Below, piece after piece: positions 20,236-31,449 of a stretch of DNA of 64,000 bases. Source of the DNA: Streptomyces venezuelae (GTDB taxonomy: Bacteria; Actinomycetota; Actinomycetes; Streptomycetales; Streptomycetaceae); the NCBI RefSeq assembly GCF_008642375.1, contig NZ_CP029194.1:6752501-6816500 (forward strand), given 5' to 3'. Positions within the stretch are counted from its first letter, which is position 1. The number at the start of each line of letters is the position of its first letter. Under the pieces are notes generated by a model, which saw only the letters and a list, made by a program, of their open reading frames with translations, made no database searches and was not told where the DNA came from. Position numbers and translations under genes: made by a program.

Positions 20236-21888
20236 ATGGCACGCACCAACCCGATGCACCTGCTGAAGCGCCTCGCGGCCGAGCACGCCGACGCCCGGCG
20301 GCTCGACATCCCCGTCGACGAGCTCAGAGGCATGAGAGCCGACGCCCTCGGGCGCCGCTCCCTCCTCAAGTACGCGGCCGCCGCGGGTGTCGCCGTCGGC
20401 GCCGCCGGGACCGCCGGTCTCGGCGGGGCCGCCCCCGCCCGCGCCGCCACCCCGTCCCCGCCCGTCAAGAGCACCGCCAGGGTCGCCGTCGTCGGCGCCG
20501 GGATATCCGGCCTCACCGCCGCCCTCACCCTTCAGGACGCCGGCCTGAGTCCCGTCCTCTACGAGGCGAACCCCTCGCGGGTCGGCGGCCGGATGTGGAC
20601 CCAGCGCGGCCACTGGGCGTACGGCCAGACCTCCGAGATCGGCGGCGAGCTGATCGACACCAGCCACAAGAAGATCCTGGAGCTCTGCCGCCGCTTCGAC
20701 CTCGACGTCGAGGACTTCCTCGGCGGCGGACCCAACGGGGCCGAGGAGGTCCTCTGGTTCGACGGCGCCTACTATCCGCGCCACCAGGCCGACGAGGACT
20801 TCAACGCGGTCTACCAGTCGCTGCGCCGCGACCTCTCCGAGGCGGGCGAGGTCTTCTGGAACCAGACCACGCCCACCGGCACCGCCCTCGACAACATGTC
20901 CGTGTACGAGTGGATCGAGACCCGGGTCCCCGGCGGCCACTCCTCCCCGCTCGGCAGGTTCATCGACGTCGCCTACAACGTCGAGTACGGCGCCGACACC
21001 ACCGAGCAGTCCTCGCTCGCCCTCGTCCTGCTCATGGGCTACCAGACCAATCCGGGCAACTTCAACATCTGGGGCCTGTCCAACGAGCGCTACCACATCG
21101 TCGGCGGCAACGACCTGCTCCCGAACGCCATCGCCGGAGCCCTCACGGCCGGCACCCTGCGCCGGGGCTGGTCCCTGACCGCCGTACGGGCCAACGCCGA
21201 CGGCACCCAGACGCTGACCTTCACCGAGGCCGGCGCCGTCCGGACCGTCACCGCCGACCACACGGTCCTCTGTCTCCCGCTGCCGGTCCTCAAACAGCTC
21301 GACCTGTCCCTGGCGGGCTTCGACCCGCTCATGCGGAACCTGCTGCGGGACGCGACCATGGGGCACTGCACCAAGCTCAACATGCAGTTCGGCACCCGCC
21401 CGTGGCGCGGCACCGGCCCCTGGCCCGGGGTGTCCGCCGGGGACTGCTTCACCGACTCCGAGGTCCAGCAGACCTGGGACACCACCAAGATCCAGGGAGG
21501 CACCGGCGGCATCCTCATCCAGTACAACGGCGGCAGCCTGGCCAGGAACCTGAACCCCGCCGGGCCGTTCTCCACCGAGTCCGACCCGTACGTGCGCGGC
21601 CTCGTCACCCGCTACCTCGCGGGCATCGACGCCTTCTTCCCCGGCACCTCCGCCGCGTACACGGGCCGCGCCCAGCTCTCCGCCTGGCACAAGAACCCGT
21701 ACGCCCTCGGCGCGTACTCCTGCTGGCCCGTCGGCTACCTCCACCGGTACGCCGGATACGAGGGCAGGGCCCAGGGCAACGTCCACATCGGCGGCGAACA
21801 CTGCAGCTACGACTTCCAGGGCTTCATGGAGGGCGGGGCCACGGAGGGCGAGCGCGCCGCCAGGGAGGTGATCGACGCGCTGCGGTGA
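20236..21888 (+). CDS. Tat-exported flavin amine oxidase
   Basis: Protein of 550 residues. A twin-arginine signal RRSLLK (residues 40-45) followed by an alanine-rich hydrophobic stretch and an ARA cleavage region indicates export of the folded flavoprotein; the 39-residue n-region is long. The FAD site is VAVVGAGISGLTAALTL with YEANPSRVGGRM, and the C-terminal flavin contact is GNVHIGGEHCSYDFQGFMEGG. ATG 20236 has AAGGAGCG upstream. It oxidises a primary or secondary amine to aldehyde, ammonia and hydrogen peroxide. Only 3 bp separate its stop from the convergent BBE-type gene. Confidence 0.9.
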   Translation: MARTNPMHLLKRLAAEHADARRLDIPVDELRGMRADALGRRSLLKYAAAAGVAVGAAGTAGLGGAAPARAATPSPPVKSTARVAVVGAGISGLTAALTLQDAGLSPVLYEANPSRVGGRMWTQRGHWAYGQTSEIGGELIDTSHKKILELCRRFDLDVEDFLGGGPNGAEEVLWFDGAYYPRHQADEDFNAVYQSLRRDLSEAGEVFWNQTTPTGTALDNMSVYEWIETRVPGGHSSPLGRFIDVAYNVEYGADTTEQSSLALVLLMGYQTNPGNFNIWGLSNERYHIVGGNDLLPNAIAGALTAGTLRRGWSLTAVRANADGTQTLTFTEAGAVRTVTADHTVLCLPLPVLKQLDLSLAGFDPLMRNLLRDATMGHCTKLNMQFGTRPWRGTGPWPGVSAGDCFTDSEVQQTWDTTKIQGGTGGILIQYNGGSLARNLNPAGPFSTESDPYVRGLVTRYLAGIDAFFPGTSAAYTGRAQLSAWHKNPYALGAYSCWPVGYLHRYAGYEGRAQGNVHIGGEHCSYDFQGFMEGGATEGERAAREVIDALR

Positions 21889-21891
21889 GCC

Positions 21892-23274
21892 TCAGGCGGC
21901 CGGCGCGATGTTGTGGTTGTAGCGGAAGACGTTGTCGGGGTCGTACGAGGCCTTGACCCGGGCCAGGCGCCGGTAGTTGTCGGCGCCGAAGCCCTCGACC
22001 ACCCGCCGCTCTCCCTCGGAGCCGATGAAGTTCAGGTACACGGCTCCGGTCGACCACGGTGTCGCGTCCGCCCGCACGTCCCGTACCCACTGGATCGCCC
22101 GGTCGTCGTCGGCCGGGTCGACCCAGGTCGCGAAGGGATGGACACCCCACGGCGCGGTACGCCACGGAATCGGGTGGTCCGACGGTCCGGCCGCCACCGC
22201 GCCGCCCAGCGGGAACAGCACGTGCTGGCAGGCGGTGGGGGGCGGGATCAGCTCCGCGCGGGCGCAGTAGGCGTCCACGGCGGCGTCCGGCAACTCGTTC
22301 AGGTACTCCGCCGACCAGTAGTTCCGCAGGCCCGGCGGGTCGTCGAGCATGGACTGGAGATCGGCGTAGGGAACGTCCGTGACCATCTCGATCACGGGCT
22401 TCAGCGCGAGCAGCGGCGCCGCGAGCTCGCGCACCTCGGCGACGGGACCCGCGTACGTGAACAGGGTGCCGCAGACCAGCTTCCCGACGAGGTGCTCGGG
22501 GACGAACGGCTCCGGCGGCGCGGGGAAGTAGATGACGCCGCCGCCCACGCCGTCGGGAGCCGACTCGACGAGGGCGCGGTACGTCCGCACCACCTCGGGA
22601 GCCACCTCCGGCAGGAAGAACAGCATCGCCATGCTCATCTCCGGCAGGTCGTGCAGCCGCAGCGTCAGCGAGGTCGCCACGCCGAAGTTGCCGCCGCCGC
22701 CGTGCAGCGCCCAGAACAGCTCCGGGTTCTCCGCCGCGTCCGTGTGGACGTGCTTGCCCTCGGCGGTGATCAGGTCGACGGCGAGCAGGTTGTCGCTGGC
22801 GAGCCCGAACTTCCGCTCCAGCCAGCCCGAGCCGCCGCCCAGCGTGAAGCCGCCGACGCCGGTCGTGGACACCCGCCCACCGGTGGTCGCCACGTGGAAC
22901 GGCTGGCACGCGTGGTCCAGGTGGCCCATGGTCGCCCCGCCCTCGACCCGCACCGTCATGTCCTCCGGGTCCACGACGACGCCGTGCATCCGGCGGAGGT
23001 CGACGATCAGCGCGCCGTCGATCATGGAGGTCCCGGCGACGCTGTGCCCGCCGCCGCGCACCGCGATCGGCAGTTCGGCCTCGCGGCCGAACAGGATCGC
23101 GTTGGACACGTCGGCCTGGGTGGCGCACTGGGCGATCACCGACGGGCGCCGGTCGATCATGCCGTTGTGCAGGGCACGCGCCTCGTCGTAGCCCGGACCG
23201 CCGGGGATGATCACCTCACCGGCGAGGTCCTCGACCAGTCCGGCCAGGGCGCTTTCGGAGACGTGGGGAGCCAT
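21892..23274 (-). CDS. FAD-linked oxidoreductase, berberine-bridge type
   Basis: Protein of 460 residues of the PCMH/BBE fold. The FAD-linking His is in RGGGHSVAG (H77); the second linkage Cys of bicovalent members is absent (STTGVGGFTLGGGSGWLERKFG), so a single covalent bond is expected. The C-terminal BBE segment is NYRRLARVKASYDPDNVFRYNHNI. The start is ATG 23274 with a GGGGG-rich ribosome site; upstream extension is rejected. No export signal is seen. Substrates are often sugars or phenolic secondary metabolites. Confidence 0.88.
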   Translation of the reverse strand: MAPHVSESALAGLVEDLAGEVIIPGGPGYDEARALHNGMIDRRPSVIAQCATQADVSNAILFGREAELPIAVRGGGHSVAGTSMIDGALIVDLRRMHGVVVDPEDMTVRVEGGATMGHLDHACQPFHVATTGGRVSTTGVGGFTLGGGSGWLERKFGLASDNLLAVDLITAEGKHVHTDAAENPELFWALHGGGGNFGVATSLTLRLHDLPEMSMAMLFFLPEVAPEVVRTYRALVESAPDGVGGGVIYFPAPPEPFVPEHLVGKLVCGTLFTYAGPVAEVRELAAPLLALKPVIEMVTDVPYADLQSMLDDPPGLRNYWSAEYLNELPDAAVDAYCARAELIPPPTACQHVLFPLGGAVAAGPSDHPIPWRTAPWGVHPFATWVDPADDDRAIQWVRDVRADATPWSTGAVYLNFIGSEGERRVVEGFGADNYRRLARVKASYDPDNVFRYNHNIAPAA

Positions 23275-23339
23275 GGGAGCCCCCTTCGTGCGGGGGACAG
23301 GACCCTCCCAGCGTATTCCTGCGGGCCCTGCTCCGCGCC

Positions 23340-25151
23340 TCAGCCTCCGTACGCCCCGCTGGCCGTCAGGCGCAGCGCGGTGTCGATCAGCGGGACGTGG
23401 CTGAACGCCTGCGGGAAGTTGCCCACCTGGCGCTGGAGCCGCGGGTCCCACTCCTCCGCGAGCAGCCCGAGGTCGTTGCGGAGGGCGAGCAGCTTCTCGA
23501 AGAGCGTGCGGGCCTCGTCCACCCGGCCGATCATCGCCAGGTCGTCCGCGAGCCAGAACGAGCAGGCGAGGAACGCGCCCTCGTCACCTTCGAGTCCGTC
23601 GACTCCGGCCTCCTCGCCCGCCGTCGGGTAGCGCAGCACGAAGCCGTCCTCCGTGGACAGCTCCCGCTGGATCGCCTCGATCGTGCCGATGACCCGCTTG
23701 TCGTCCGGCGGCAGGAAGCCCATCTGCGGGATCAGCAGCAGCGAGGCGTCCAGCTCCTGGGAGCCGTACGACTGCGTGAAGGTGTTCCGCTCCTTGTCGT
23801 AGCCCTTCTCGCAGACGTCCCGGTGGATCTCGTCGCGCAGCTCGCGCCAGCGCTCCAGCGGGCCGTCGGCGTCCCCGGACTCGATGAGCTTGATCGTGCG
23901 GTCGACGGCCACCCAGGCCATCACCTTGGAGTGGGTGAAGTGGCGGCGTGGGCCGCGGACCTCCCAGATGCCCTCGTCGGGCTGGTCCCAGTGCTTCTCC
24001 AGGTAGTTGATCAGCTTGATCTGGAGGAGGGAGGCGTAGTCGTTGCGGGACAGGCCCGTCATGTGCGCGAGGTGCAGGGCCTCGGTGACCTCGCCGTAGA
24101 CGTCGAGCTGGAGCTGGTTGGCGGCGCCGTTGCCGACGCGGACCGGGCCGGAGTTCTCGTACCCCGGGAGCCAGTCCAGCTCCGCCTCGCCGAGCTCCCG
24201 CTCGCCCGCGATGCCGTACATGATCTGGAGGTTCTCCGGGTCGCCCGCGACCGCGCGGAGCAGCCAGTCCCGCCAGGCGCGGGCCTCCTCGCGGTAGCCG
24301 GTGCGCAGCATCGAGGAGAGGGTGATCGCCGCGTCCCGCAGCCAGGTGTAGCGGTAGTCCCAGTTGCGGACGCCGCCGATCTCCTCGGGCAGCGAGGTGG
24401 TCGGCGCGGCCACGATCCCGCCGGTCGGGGCGTACGTCAGCGCCTTCAGCGTGATCAGGGAGCGGACCACCGCCTCCCGGTAGGGGCCGTGGTACGTGCA
24501 GTGGTCGACCCACTCGCGCCAGAAGTCGGCGGTCGCCTCCAGCGAGCCTTCCGGGTCCGGCAGCGCCGGCGGCTCCTTGTGGGAGGGCTGCCAGGAGAGC
24601 GTGAAGGTGATCCGGTCGCCGGGGGCGACGGTGAACTCGGAGTACGTGGTGAGCGACTCGCCGTGCGTCTCCGCGTCCGCGTCGAGCCACACCGAGTCCG
24701 GCCCGGCGACGGCGACCGTGCGCTCGCCGACCTTGTGGACCCAGGGCACGATCCGGCCGTAGCTGAACCGCATCCGCAGCGCGGAGCGCATCGCGACCCG
24801 CCCGGAGACGCCCTCCACGATCCGGATGAGCTGCGGCGCGCCGTCGCGCGGGGGCATGAAGTCCGTCACCCGGACCGTGCCGCGGTCGGTGTCCCACTCG
24901 GACTCCAGGATCAGCGAGTCGCCGCGGTAGCGCCGCCGGTCGGCCGGGGGCGCCTCGTCCTCCTCGGCCGCGGCGGGACCCACCCGCCAGAACCCGTGTT
25001 CCTCGGTGCCGAGCAGTCCCGCGAAGACCGCGTGGGAGTCGAAGCGGGGGAGGCACAGCCAGTCGACGCTGCCGTCCCGGCAGACCAGCGCGGCGGTCTG
25101 CATGTCCCCGATGAGTGCGTAATCCTCGATGCGCCCGGCCACGTGCTTCAC
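23340..25151 (-). CDS. glycoside hydrolase family 15 (glucoamylase/trehalase-like)
   Basis: Protein of 603 residues with an N-terminal beta domain (EDYALIGDMQTAALVCRDGSVDWLCLPRFDS) and a C-terminal (alpha/alpha)6 barrel. The substrate-site block is GGVRNWDYRYTWLRDAAITL, with acidic residues in GEAELDWLPGYENSGPVRVGNGA and LLAEEWDP near the end. There is no signal peptide, so it acts inside the cell on trehalose or maltose-type sugars; actinobacterial members of this length include trehalases. It lies 65 bp behind the BBE gene and divergent from pyrG. Confidence 0.9.
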   Translation of the reverse strand: MKHVAGRIEDYALIGDMQTAALVCRDGSVDWLCLPRFDSHAVFAGLLGTEEHGFWRVGPAAAEEDEAPPADRRRYRGDSLILESEWDTDRGTVRVTDFMPPRDGAPQLIRIVEGVSGRVAMRSALRMRFSYGRIVPWVHKVGERTVAVAGPDSVWLDADAETHGESLTTYSEFTVAPGDRITFTLSWQPSHKEPPALPDPEGSLEATADFWREWVDHCTYHGPYREAVVRSLITLKALTYAPTGGIVAAPTTSLPEEIGGVRNWDYRYTWLRDAAITLSSMLRTGYREEARAWRDWLLRAVAGDPENLQIMYGIAGERELGEAELDWLPGYENSGPVRVGNGAANQLQLDVYGEVTEALHLAHMTGLSRNDYASLLQIKLINYLEKHWDQPDEGIWEVRGPRRHFTHSKVMAWVAVDRTIKLIESGDADGPLERWRELRDEIHRDVCEKGYDKERNTFTQSYGSQELDASLLLIPQMGFLPPDDKRVIGTIEAIQRELSTEDGFVLRYPTAGEEAGVDGLEGDEGAFLACSFWLADDLAMIGRVDEARTLFEKLLALRNDLGLLAEEWDPRLQRQVGNFPQAFSHVPLIDTALRLTASGAYGG

Positions 25152-25642
25152 TCCAGTCGAACGGCCATGTCCGCCCCGTGGGGCGCTTGCTCGGATGCGC
25201 CGGCTGGGTGTCAGCCGGGTCTGCTGGTGTCAGCGGTCAGGGGTTCGTCGACGAGCGCTCGGTCCGGTCGAGCCGGCGGGGTGGTGCCGATGGCCGGGCT
25301 GCTCGGCGGGCTGTGTCCGAGCAGGATACGTCGCACCCTAGTGACGCGGTGATCACGCCGGTAACGTCGCTGCTCCGATCGGGTGAACAAGCCCGTGACC
25401 ACGGCGATCACCCCGTCGGACGGATCCCGCCCCACCCTTTCGTAGCCGTCCGTGAACACCCGACTGCCGCGTGTGGCCGGAAGCGGTCTCCCGATGTCGC
25501 TGATACCCTGGTACCCCGTGGACCGGTGGGAAACGGCGACAGCCGAGGACCCCGAAACCGCAGCGACGGCACCCCCCGATTCTTCCGGAGGGGACGCCGG
25601 TACGCACCTCCAGAACGCGACCACGGGAGCCCCCTCTTGGCG
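25152..25642. other. non-coding interval between GH15 and pyrG
   Basis: This 491-bp divergent region must hold promoters for both genes. Open frames cross it but show no family similarity. A palindrome GTGATCAC lies at 25349-25356 and a TACCCT hexamer at 25504-25509 could be a -10 for pyrG, without a convincing -35. No RNA gene was recognised. Confidence 0.5.
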
Positions 25643-27301
<1,659 letters not shown>

Positions 27302-27331
27302 CCGGCGCTGTCGTCGGTCGGCGTTAACGTT

Positions 27332-27370
27332 GCCGGGGTACGGGTCCTGACGGACACGTACCCCGGCTTT
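27332..27370 (+). terminator. pyrG terminator
   Basis: GCCGGGGTACG (27332-27342) pairs with CGTACCCCGGC (27357-27367), with an inner GTCC/GGAC stem and a TGAC loop, followed by TTT. It lies 30 bp after pyrG. Confidence 0.85.
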
Positions 27371-27399
27371 CGTGTGTGCGCGTACGTGGGAGGACCCAG

Positions 27400-28026
27400 A
27401 TGGAGCTGCAGGACACCCCGCAGGAGTGGCGCGTCGTCGCGACGACGACCCCCTTCCAGGGCAAGAAGACCAGTGTCCGCACGGACGACGTGGTCATGCC
27501 GGACGGCACGGTCGCCCGCCGCGACTACCAGGTCCACCCCGGCTCGGTGGCCGTCCTGGCCCTGGACGAGCAGGACCGGGTCCTGCTGCTCAAGCAGTAC
27601 CGGCACCCGGTGCGGCAGAAGCTGTGGGAGATCCCCGCGGGGCTCCTCGACGTGCCCGGTGAGAACCCGCTGCACGCCGCCCAGCGCGAGCTGTACGAGG
27701 AGGCCCACGTCAAGGCGGGGGACTGGCGGGTCCTGACCGACGTCTACACGACCCCGGGCGGCTGCGACGAGGCCGTACGCATCTTCCTCGCCCGGGACCT
27801 CGCGGAGGCGGAGGGCGAGCGCTACGAAGTCTCCGACGAGGAGGCCGACATGGAGTCGGCGCGGGTGCCGCTCGCGGAGCTCGTGCGCGCGGTCCTCGCG
27901 GGTGAGCTGCACAACAACTGCCTGGTGGTGGGTGTCCTGTCGCTGGCCGCCGCGCGCGCGGGCGACGGGGTCGAGGCGCTGCGGCCGGCGGAGGCGCCCT
28001 GGCCGGCCCGCCCGTTCGTGTCGTGA
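27400..28026 (+). CDS. Nudix hydrolase, ADP-ribose pyrophosphatase-like
   Basis: Protein of 208 residues. The Nudix helix is GENPLHAAQRELYEEAHV, in the ADPRase-like context LWEIPAGLLDVPG. The RELYEE catalytic core is intact, while the usual Gly after EE-x is His. The ATG at 27400 follows GGGAGGAC and is preferred to ATG 27376. It would cleave ADP-ribose or a related nucleoside diphosphate to AMP and sugar phosphate. Placed right after pyrG's terminator, so it has its own promoter. Confidence 0.88.
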   Translation: MELQDTPQEWRVVATTTPFQGKKTSVRTDDVVMPDGTVARRDYQVHPGSVAVLALDEQDRVLLLKQYRHPVRQKLWEIPAGLLDVPGENPLHAAQRELYEEAHVKAGDWRVLTDVYTTPGGCDEAVRIFLARDLAEAEGERYEVSDEEADMESARVPLAELVRAVLAGELHNNCLVVGVLSLAAARAGDGVEALRPAEAPWPARPFVS

Positions 28027-28200
28027 CGGCACCTCGTCGTCCCCGCAGGAACCCGGCGGTGTGACCATCGGCTGATCCGATCGGGCGATGTGTCCGCCGC
28101 GCTCCGCCGGGTCCGTGCCGCGCCCTGAACTACGCTCGGAATCGCCCGTGCGGAGTCCCCCGCGGGATGGCTCGTGCGCAGGTGGACGGGAGCGTGGCCC

Positions 28201-30186
28201 GTGACGGATCAGGCGGTGGCGGCGGCCGTGGGCCGGCGGTTCTTCGGCCGGCAGCGGGAGCTGAAGGCCCTGCGCGCCGACATCGAACGGACCGGCCTCG
28301 ACACCCTCACGGGCCGCAAGGCACCCCGCGCCCGGGTCCTGCTCGTCGCCGGCAAGCCGGGCTCCGGACGGACCGCCCTCGCCGAGGAGCTGGCCGCCGG
28401 CCTCGGTGACCGCTACCCCGACGGGGTGTTCCGCGCCCGGCTCACCGAGCCCGGCGGCGACCCCGTCCCCACCGCCCGCGTGGCCCAGGAACTCCTGGCC
28501 GCGCTCGGCGTGCCCGAGCCGCCCGGCGCCGCCGAGGACGAGCTGACCGAGCTGGTCCGCCGTGCCTTCACCGGGCGCCGGGCCGTCCTGATCCTCGACG
28601 ACGCCGTCGATGCCGAGCAGGCCGACCCGCTGATCCCCGACGACCCCGCCACCCTGGTCGTCGGCGTGTCGCGCGGACCGCTCACCGGCATCCCCGACGT
28701 ACGGCCCTGCACCCTCGGCGGCCTCGACGCCAAGTCGGCCATCGAGCTGCTCACCGCCTTCACCGGCTCCGTCCGCATCACCGTCGACCCGCAGGCCGCC
28801 GAGACCCTCGTCGAGGAGTGCGGGGGGATGCCCGCCGCCGTCGTCCTCGCCGGGGGCTGGCTCGCGGCCCGCCCCAAGGCCTCCGTCGCCGACCTCGCGA
28901 AGCAGCTGCGCGGACTGACCGGCGACCCGCTCACCCGCACCTTCCTGCTGGCCCACGAGGCCCTGCCCGCGACCGCCGCGCGGATACTGCGATTCCTCTC
29001 CCTGGCCCCGCTCGGCCGGGCGGACGCCCACACCGCCTCCGCCCTGGCCGGCTGCTCGGTCTCCGCGGCGGCCACCACCCTCGCCGACTTCGCCGCCCTG
29101 GGGCTCGTCTCCGCCGGGGACGACGGGCAGTACGCGGTTCCCGGGCATCTCGTCCCTCTCCTTCGCGCTCAGCTGGAGGAGCGCGACCGGCCCGCCGAGG
29201 TGCAGCTCGCCCGGGCCCGGATGCTGGAGCGGACCGTACGGCTCCTCCAGTCGTGCCGTGCGGTCACCGAACCCGAGGGCTCGGCCGCCCGGCGGAAACT
29301 GGCCGGACTGCCGCGCGCCCTGCGCTTCCCGAACCGGGACGCCGGGGCCGACTGGCTGCGCTCCCGGCAGCCCGTCCTGCTCGCCTCCGCCCGCCTCGCC
29401 GTCGCCGACGGGGAGCTCGACACCCTGGCCCGCCGACTGATCGCCTCCTTCGTCAGGGCGCTGGCCGCGCACCGGGGCGCCGAGGCCGCGGCGCCCGAGC
29501 TGTACGGCCTCCACCGGCTCGTCCTGGACGTGGCCGAGCGACGCGGGCTGCACCGCGAGCGGGCGGCCGCCCTGCTGAACCTGGCCGACCTGGACGCCAG
29601 GACCGGACGGACGCAGGACGCTCTGCTGCGATATCGGTTGGCTTTGGATGCCGGAAGGGCAGCAAATGATCCGTACGCCACCGGTCGGGCGATGGAATCC
29701 GTAGGTGGCTCGTATCAGGAGCTGGGCGACTGGCAGCGGGCCGGCGACTGGTACGGGCGCGCGCTCGCCCAGCGACTCGCCCGCGACGAGCGCGCCGACC
29801 AGGCCCGGCTGTACGGCCGCCTCGGCGCCGTGCAGACCTACGCCGGGCGGTACGGCGAGGCCCTGCGGAACTGGCGGGCCGCCGCGGCCGGCTACCGCAG
29901 GCTCGACGATCTCCCGGGCCACGCACGGGCGTTGAGCGAGGCGGCCCGGGTCCAGGAGTACGCGGGGCGCCCCGAGGAGTCGCTGCGGACCTGCGAGGAG
30001 GCGGTGGAGTGGGCCCGGCGGGCGCGGGACACCCGGCTGCAGGCGGCCCTCCAGCTGCGGCTCGCCGACACGCTCGACCGGCTCGGTGACCCCGCTGCGG
30101 CCGGGCTGCACAGGGCCGCGGCGGAGCGATTGCTGGAATCACGCACCGCAGCCTGCGAAATCCGTAGTGGGTTCGAGAAAGATTAG
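28201..30186 (+). CDS. STAND-like NTPase with C-terminal TPR repeats
   Basis: Protein of 661 residues resembling the NB-ARC plus TPR half of AfsR-type regulators but without a DNA-binding domain. The P-loop is GKPGSGRT at residues 51-58, with Arg where Lys is expected; Walker B is AVLILDDAVD. A winged-helix-like segment follows (LRFLSLAPLGRADAHTASALAGCSVSAAATTLADFAALGLV), then TPR units from about residue 430 (RAMESVGGSYQELGDWQRAGDWY and three more). GTG 28201 has GGGAG 8 nt upstream and is preferred to GTG 28174. Partner and role unknown. Confidence 0.8.
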   Translation: MTDQAVAAAVGRRFFGRQRELKALRADIERTGLDTLTGRKAPRARVLLVAGKPGSGRTALAEELAAGLGDRYPDGVFRARLTEPGGDPVPTARVAQELLAALGVPEPPGAAEDELTELVRRAFTGRRAVLILDDAVDAEQADPLIPDDPATLVVGVSRGPLTGIPDVRPCTLGGLDAKSAIELLTAFTGSVRITVDPQAAETLVEECGGMPAAVVLAGGWLAARPKASVADLAKQLRGLTGDPLTRTFLLAHEALPATAARILRFLSLAPLGRADAHTASALAGCSVSAAATTLADFAALGLVSAGDDGQYAVPGHLVPLLRAQLEERDRPAEVQLARARMLERTVRLLQSCRAVTEPEGSAARRKLAGLPRALRFPNRDAGADWLRSRQPVLLASARLAVADGELDTLARRLIASFVRALAAHRGAEAAAPELYGLHRLVLDVAERRGLHRERAAALLNLADLDARTGRTQDALLRYRLALDAGRAANDPYATGRAMESVGGSYQELGDWQRAGDWYGRALAQRLARDERADQARLYGRLGAVQTYAGRYGEALRNWRAAAAGYRRLDDLPGHARALSEAARVQEYAGRPEESLRTCEEAVEWARRARDTRLQAALQLRLADTLDRLGDPAAAGLHRAAAERLLESRTAACEIRSGFEKD

Positions 30187-30199
30187 TACTTTGAAAGGC

Positions 30200-30227
30200 T
30201 AGACACCGGGAACTCCTTCATTAGACT
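30200..30227 (+). promoter_or_regulatory. candidate promoter of ald
   Basis: TAGACA at 30200-30205 and TAGACT at 30222-30227 are 16 bp apart, close to the vegetative -35/-10 pattern, and give a leader of about 100 nt before ald. The region 30187-30333 holds no other feature. Confidence 0.5.
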
Positions 30228-30333
30228 GGGTCCGCCGCGTTCGAACGTGGTCTGCCCCGGTGCGCCGCAGTGCATCCGGGTATGTATCGCAGTACCCCAG
30301 TTGTCCCCCCAGATTCAAGGACCGTGATCGACG

Positions 30334-31449
30334 ATGAAGGTCGGCATCCCCCGCGAGGTCAAGAACAACGAGTTCCGCGTGGCCATCACCCCTGCGGGTG
30401 TCCACGAGCTCGTCCGCAACGGCCACCAGGTCTTCATCGAGCAGAACGCCGGTGTCGGCTCCTCGATCACGGACAAGGAGTACGTCGCCGCCGGCGCCGA
30501 GATCCTCCCCACCGCCGACGAGGTCTGGGCGATCGCCGACCTGCTGCTCAAGGTCAAGGAGCCCATCGCGGAGGAGTACCACCGCCTCCGCAAGGACCAG
30601 ACCCTCTTCACGTACCTGCACCTCGCCGCCTCCCGCGAGTGCACGGACGCGCTGCTCGCCTCCGGCACCACCGCCATCGCCTACGAGACCGTCGAGACCG
30701 CGAACCGCGCCCTGCCGCTGCTCGCCCCGATGTCCGAGGTCGCGGGCCGCCTGGCCCCGCAGGTCGGCGCGTACCACCTGATGCGCTCGGTCGGCGGCCG
30801 TGGCGTCCTCCCCGGCGGCGTCCCCGGCACCCACGCCGGCGAGTGCGTCGTGATCGGCGGCGGCGTCTCCGGCTGGAACGCCACGCAGATCGCCGTCGGC
30901 ATGGGCTTCCACGTGACCCTGCTCGACCGCGACATCAACAAGCTCCGCGAGGCCGACAAGATCTTCGGCACCAAGGTGAAAACGATCGTCTCCAACGCCT
31001 ACGAGCTGGAGAAGGCCGTCGTCGAGGCCGACCTCGTCATCGGCGCCGTCCTCATCCCGGGTGCCAAGGCCCCGAAGCTGGTCACCAACGAGCTCGTCGC
31101 CAAGATGAAGCCCGGAAGTGTCCTTGTCGACATTGCGATCGACCAGGGCGGCTGCTTCGAGGACTCCCACGCGACCACCCACGCCGAGCCGACCTTCCAG
31201 GTCCACAACTCGGTCTTCTACTGCGTCGCCAACATGCCCGGCGCCGTCCCGAACACCTCCACCTACGCGCTCACCAACGCCACGCTGCCCTACATCGTGT
31301 CGCTGGCGAACAACGGCTGGGTCGAGGCTCTGCGCCGCGACGCCGCCCTCGGTCTGGGTCTCAACACCCATGACGGCAAGGTGGTTTACAAGGAGGTCGC
31401 CGAGGCGCACGGCCTCGAGCACGTCGAGCTGAGCACCCTCCTGGGCTGA
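30334..31449 (+). CDS. ald: alanine dehydrogenase
   Basis: Protein of 371 residues, full length for the family, catalysing L-alanine plus NAD to pyruvate, ammonia and NADH. Motifs: MKVGIPREVKNNEFRVAITPAGV at the start, the active-site His in LFTYLHLAASREC, and the NAD fold ECVVIGGGVSGWNATQIAVGMG. It supplies pyruvate and nitrogen from alanine and is a single-gene unit with its own candidate promoter and terminator. Confidence 0.96.
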   Translation: MKVGIPREVKNNEFRVAITPAGVHELVRNGHQVFIEQNAGVGSSITDKEYVAAGAEILPTADEVWAIADLLLKVKEPIAEEYHRLRKDQTLFTYLHLAASRECTDALLASGTTAIAYETVETANRALPLLAPMSEVAGRLAPQVGAYHLMRSVGGRGVLPGGVPGTHAGECVVIGGGVSGWNATQIAVGMGFHVTLLDRDINKLREADKIFGTKVKTIVSNAYELEKAVVEADLVIGAVLIPGAKAPKLVTNELVAKMKPGSVLVDIAIDQGGCFEDSHATTHAEPTFQVHNSVFYCVANMPGAVPNTSTYALTNATLPYIVSLANNGWVEALRRDAALGLGLNTHDGKVVYKEVAEAHGLEHVELSTLLG

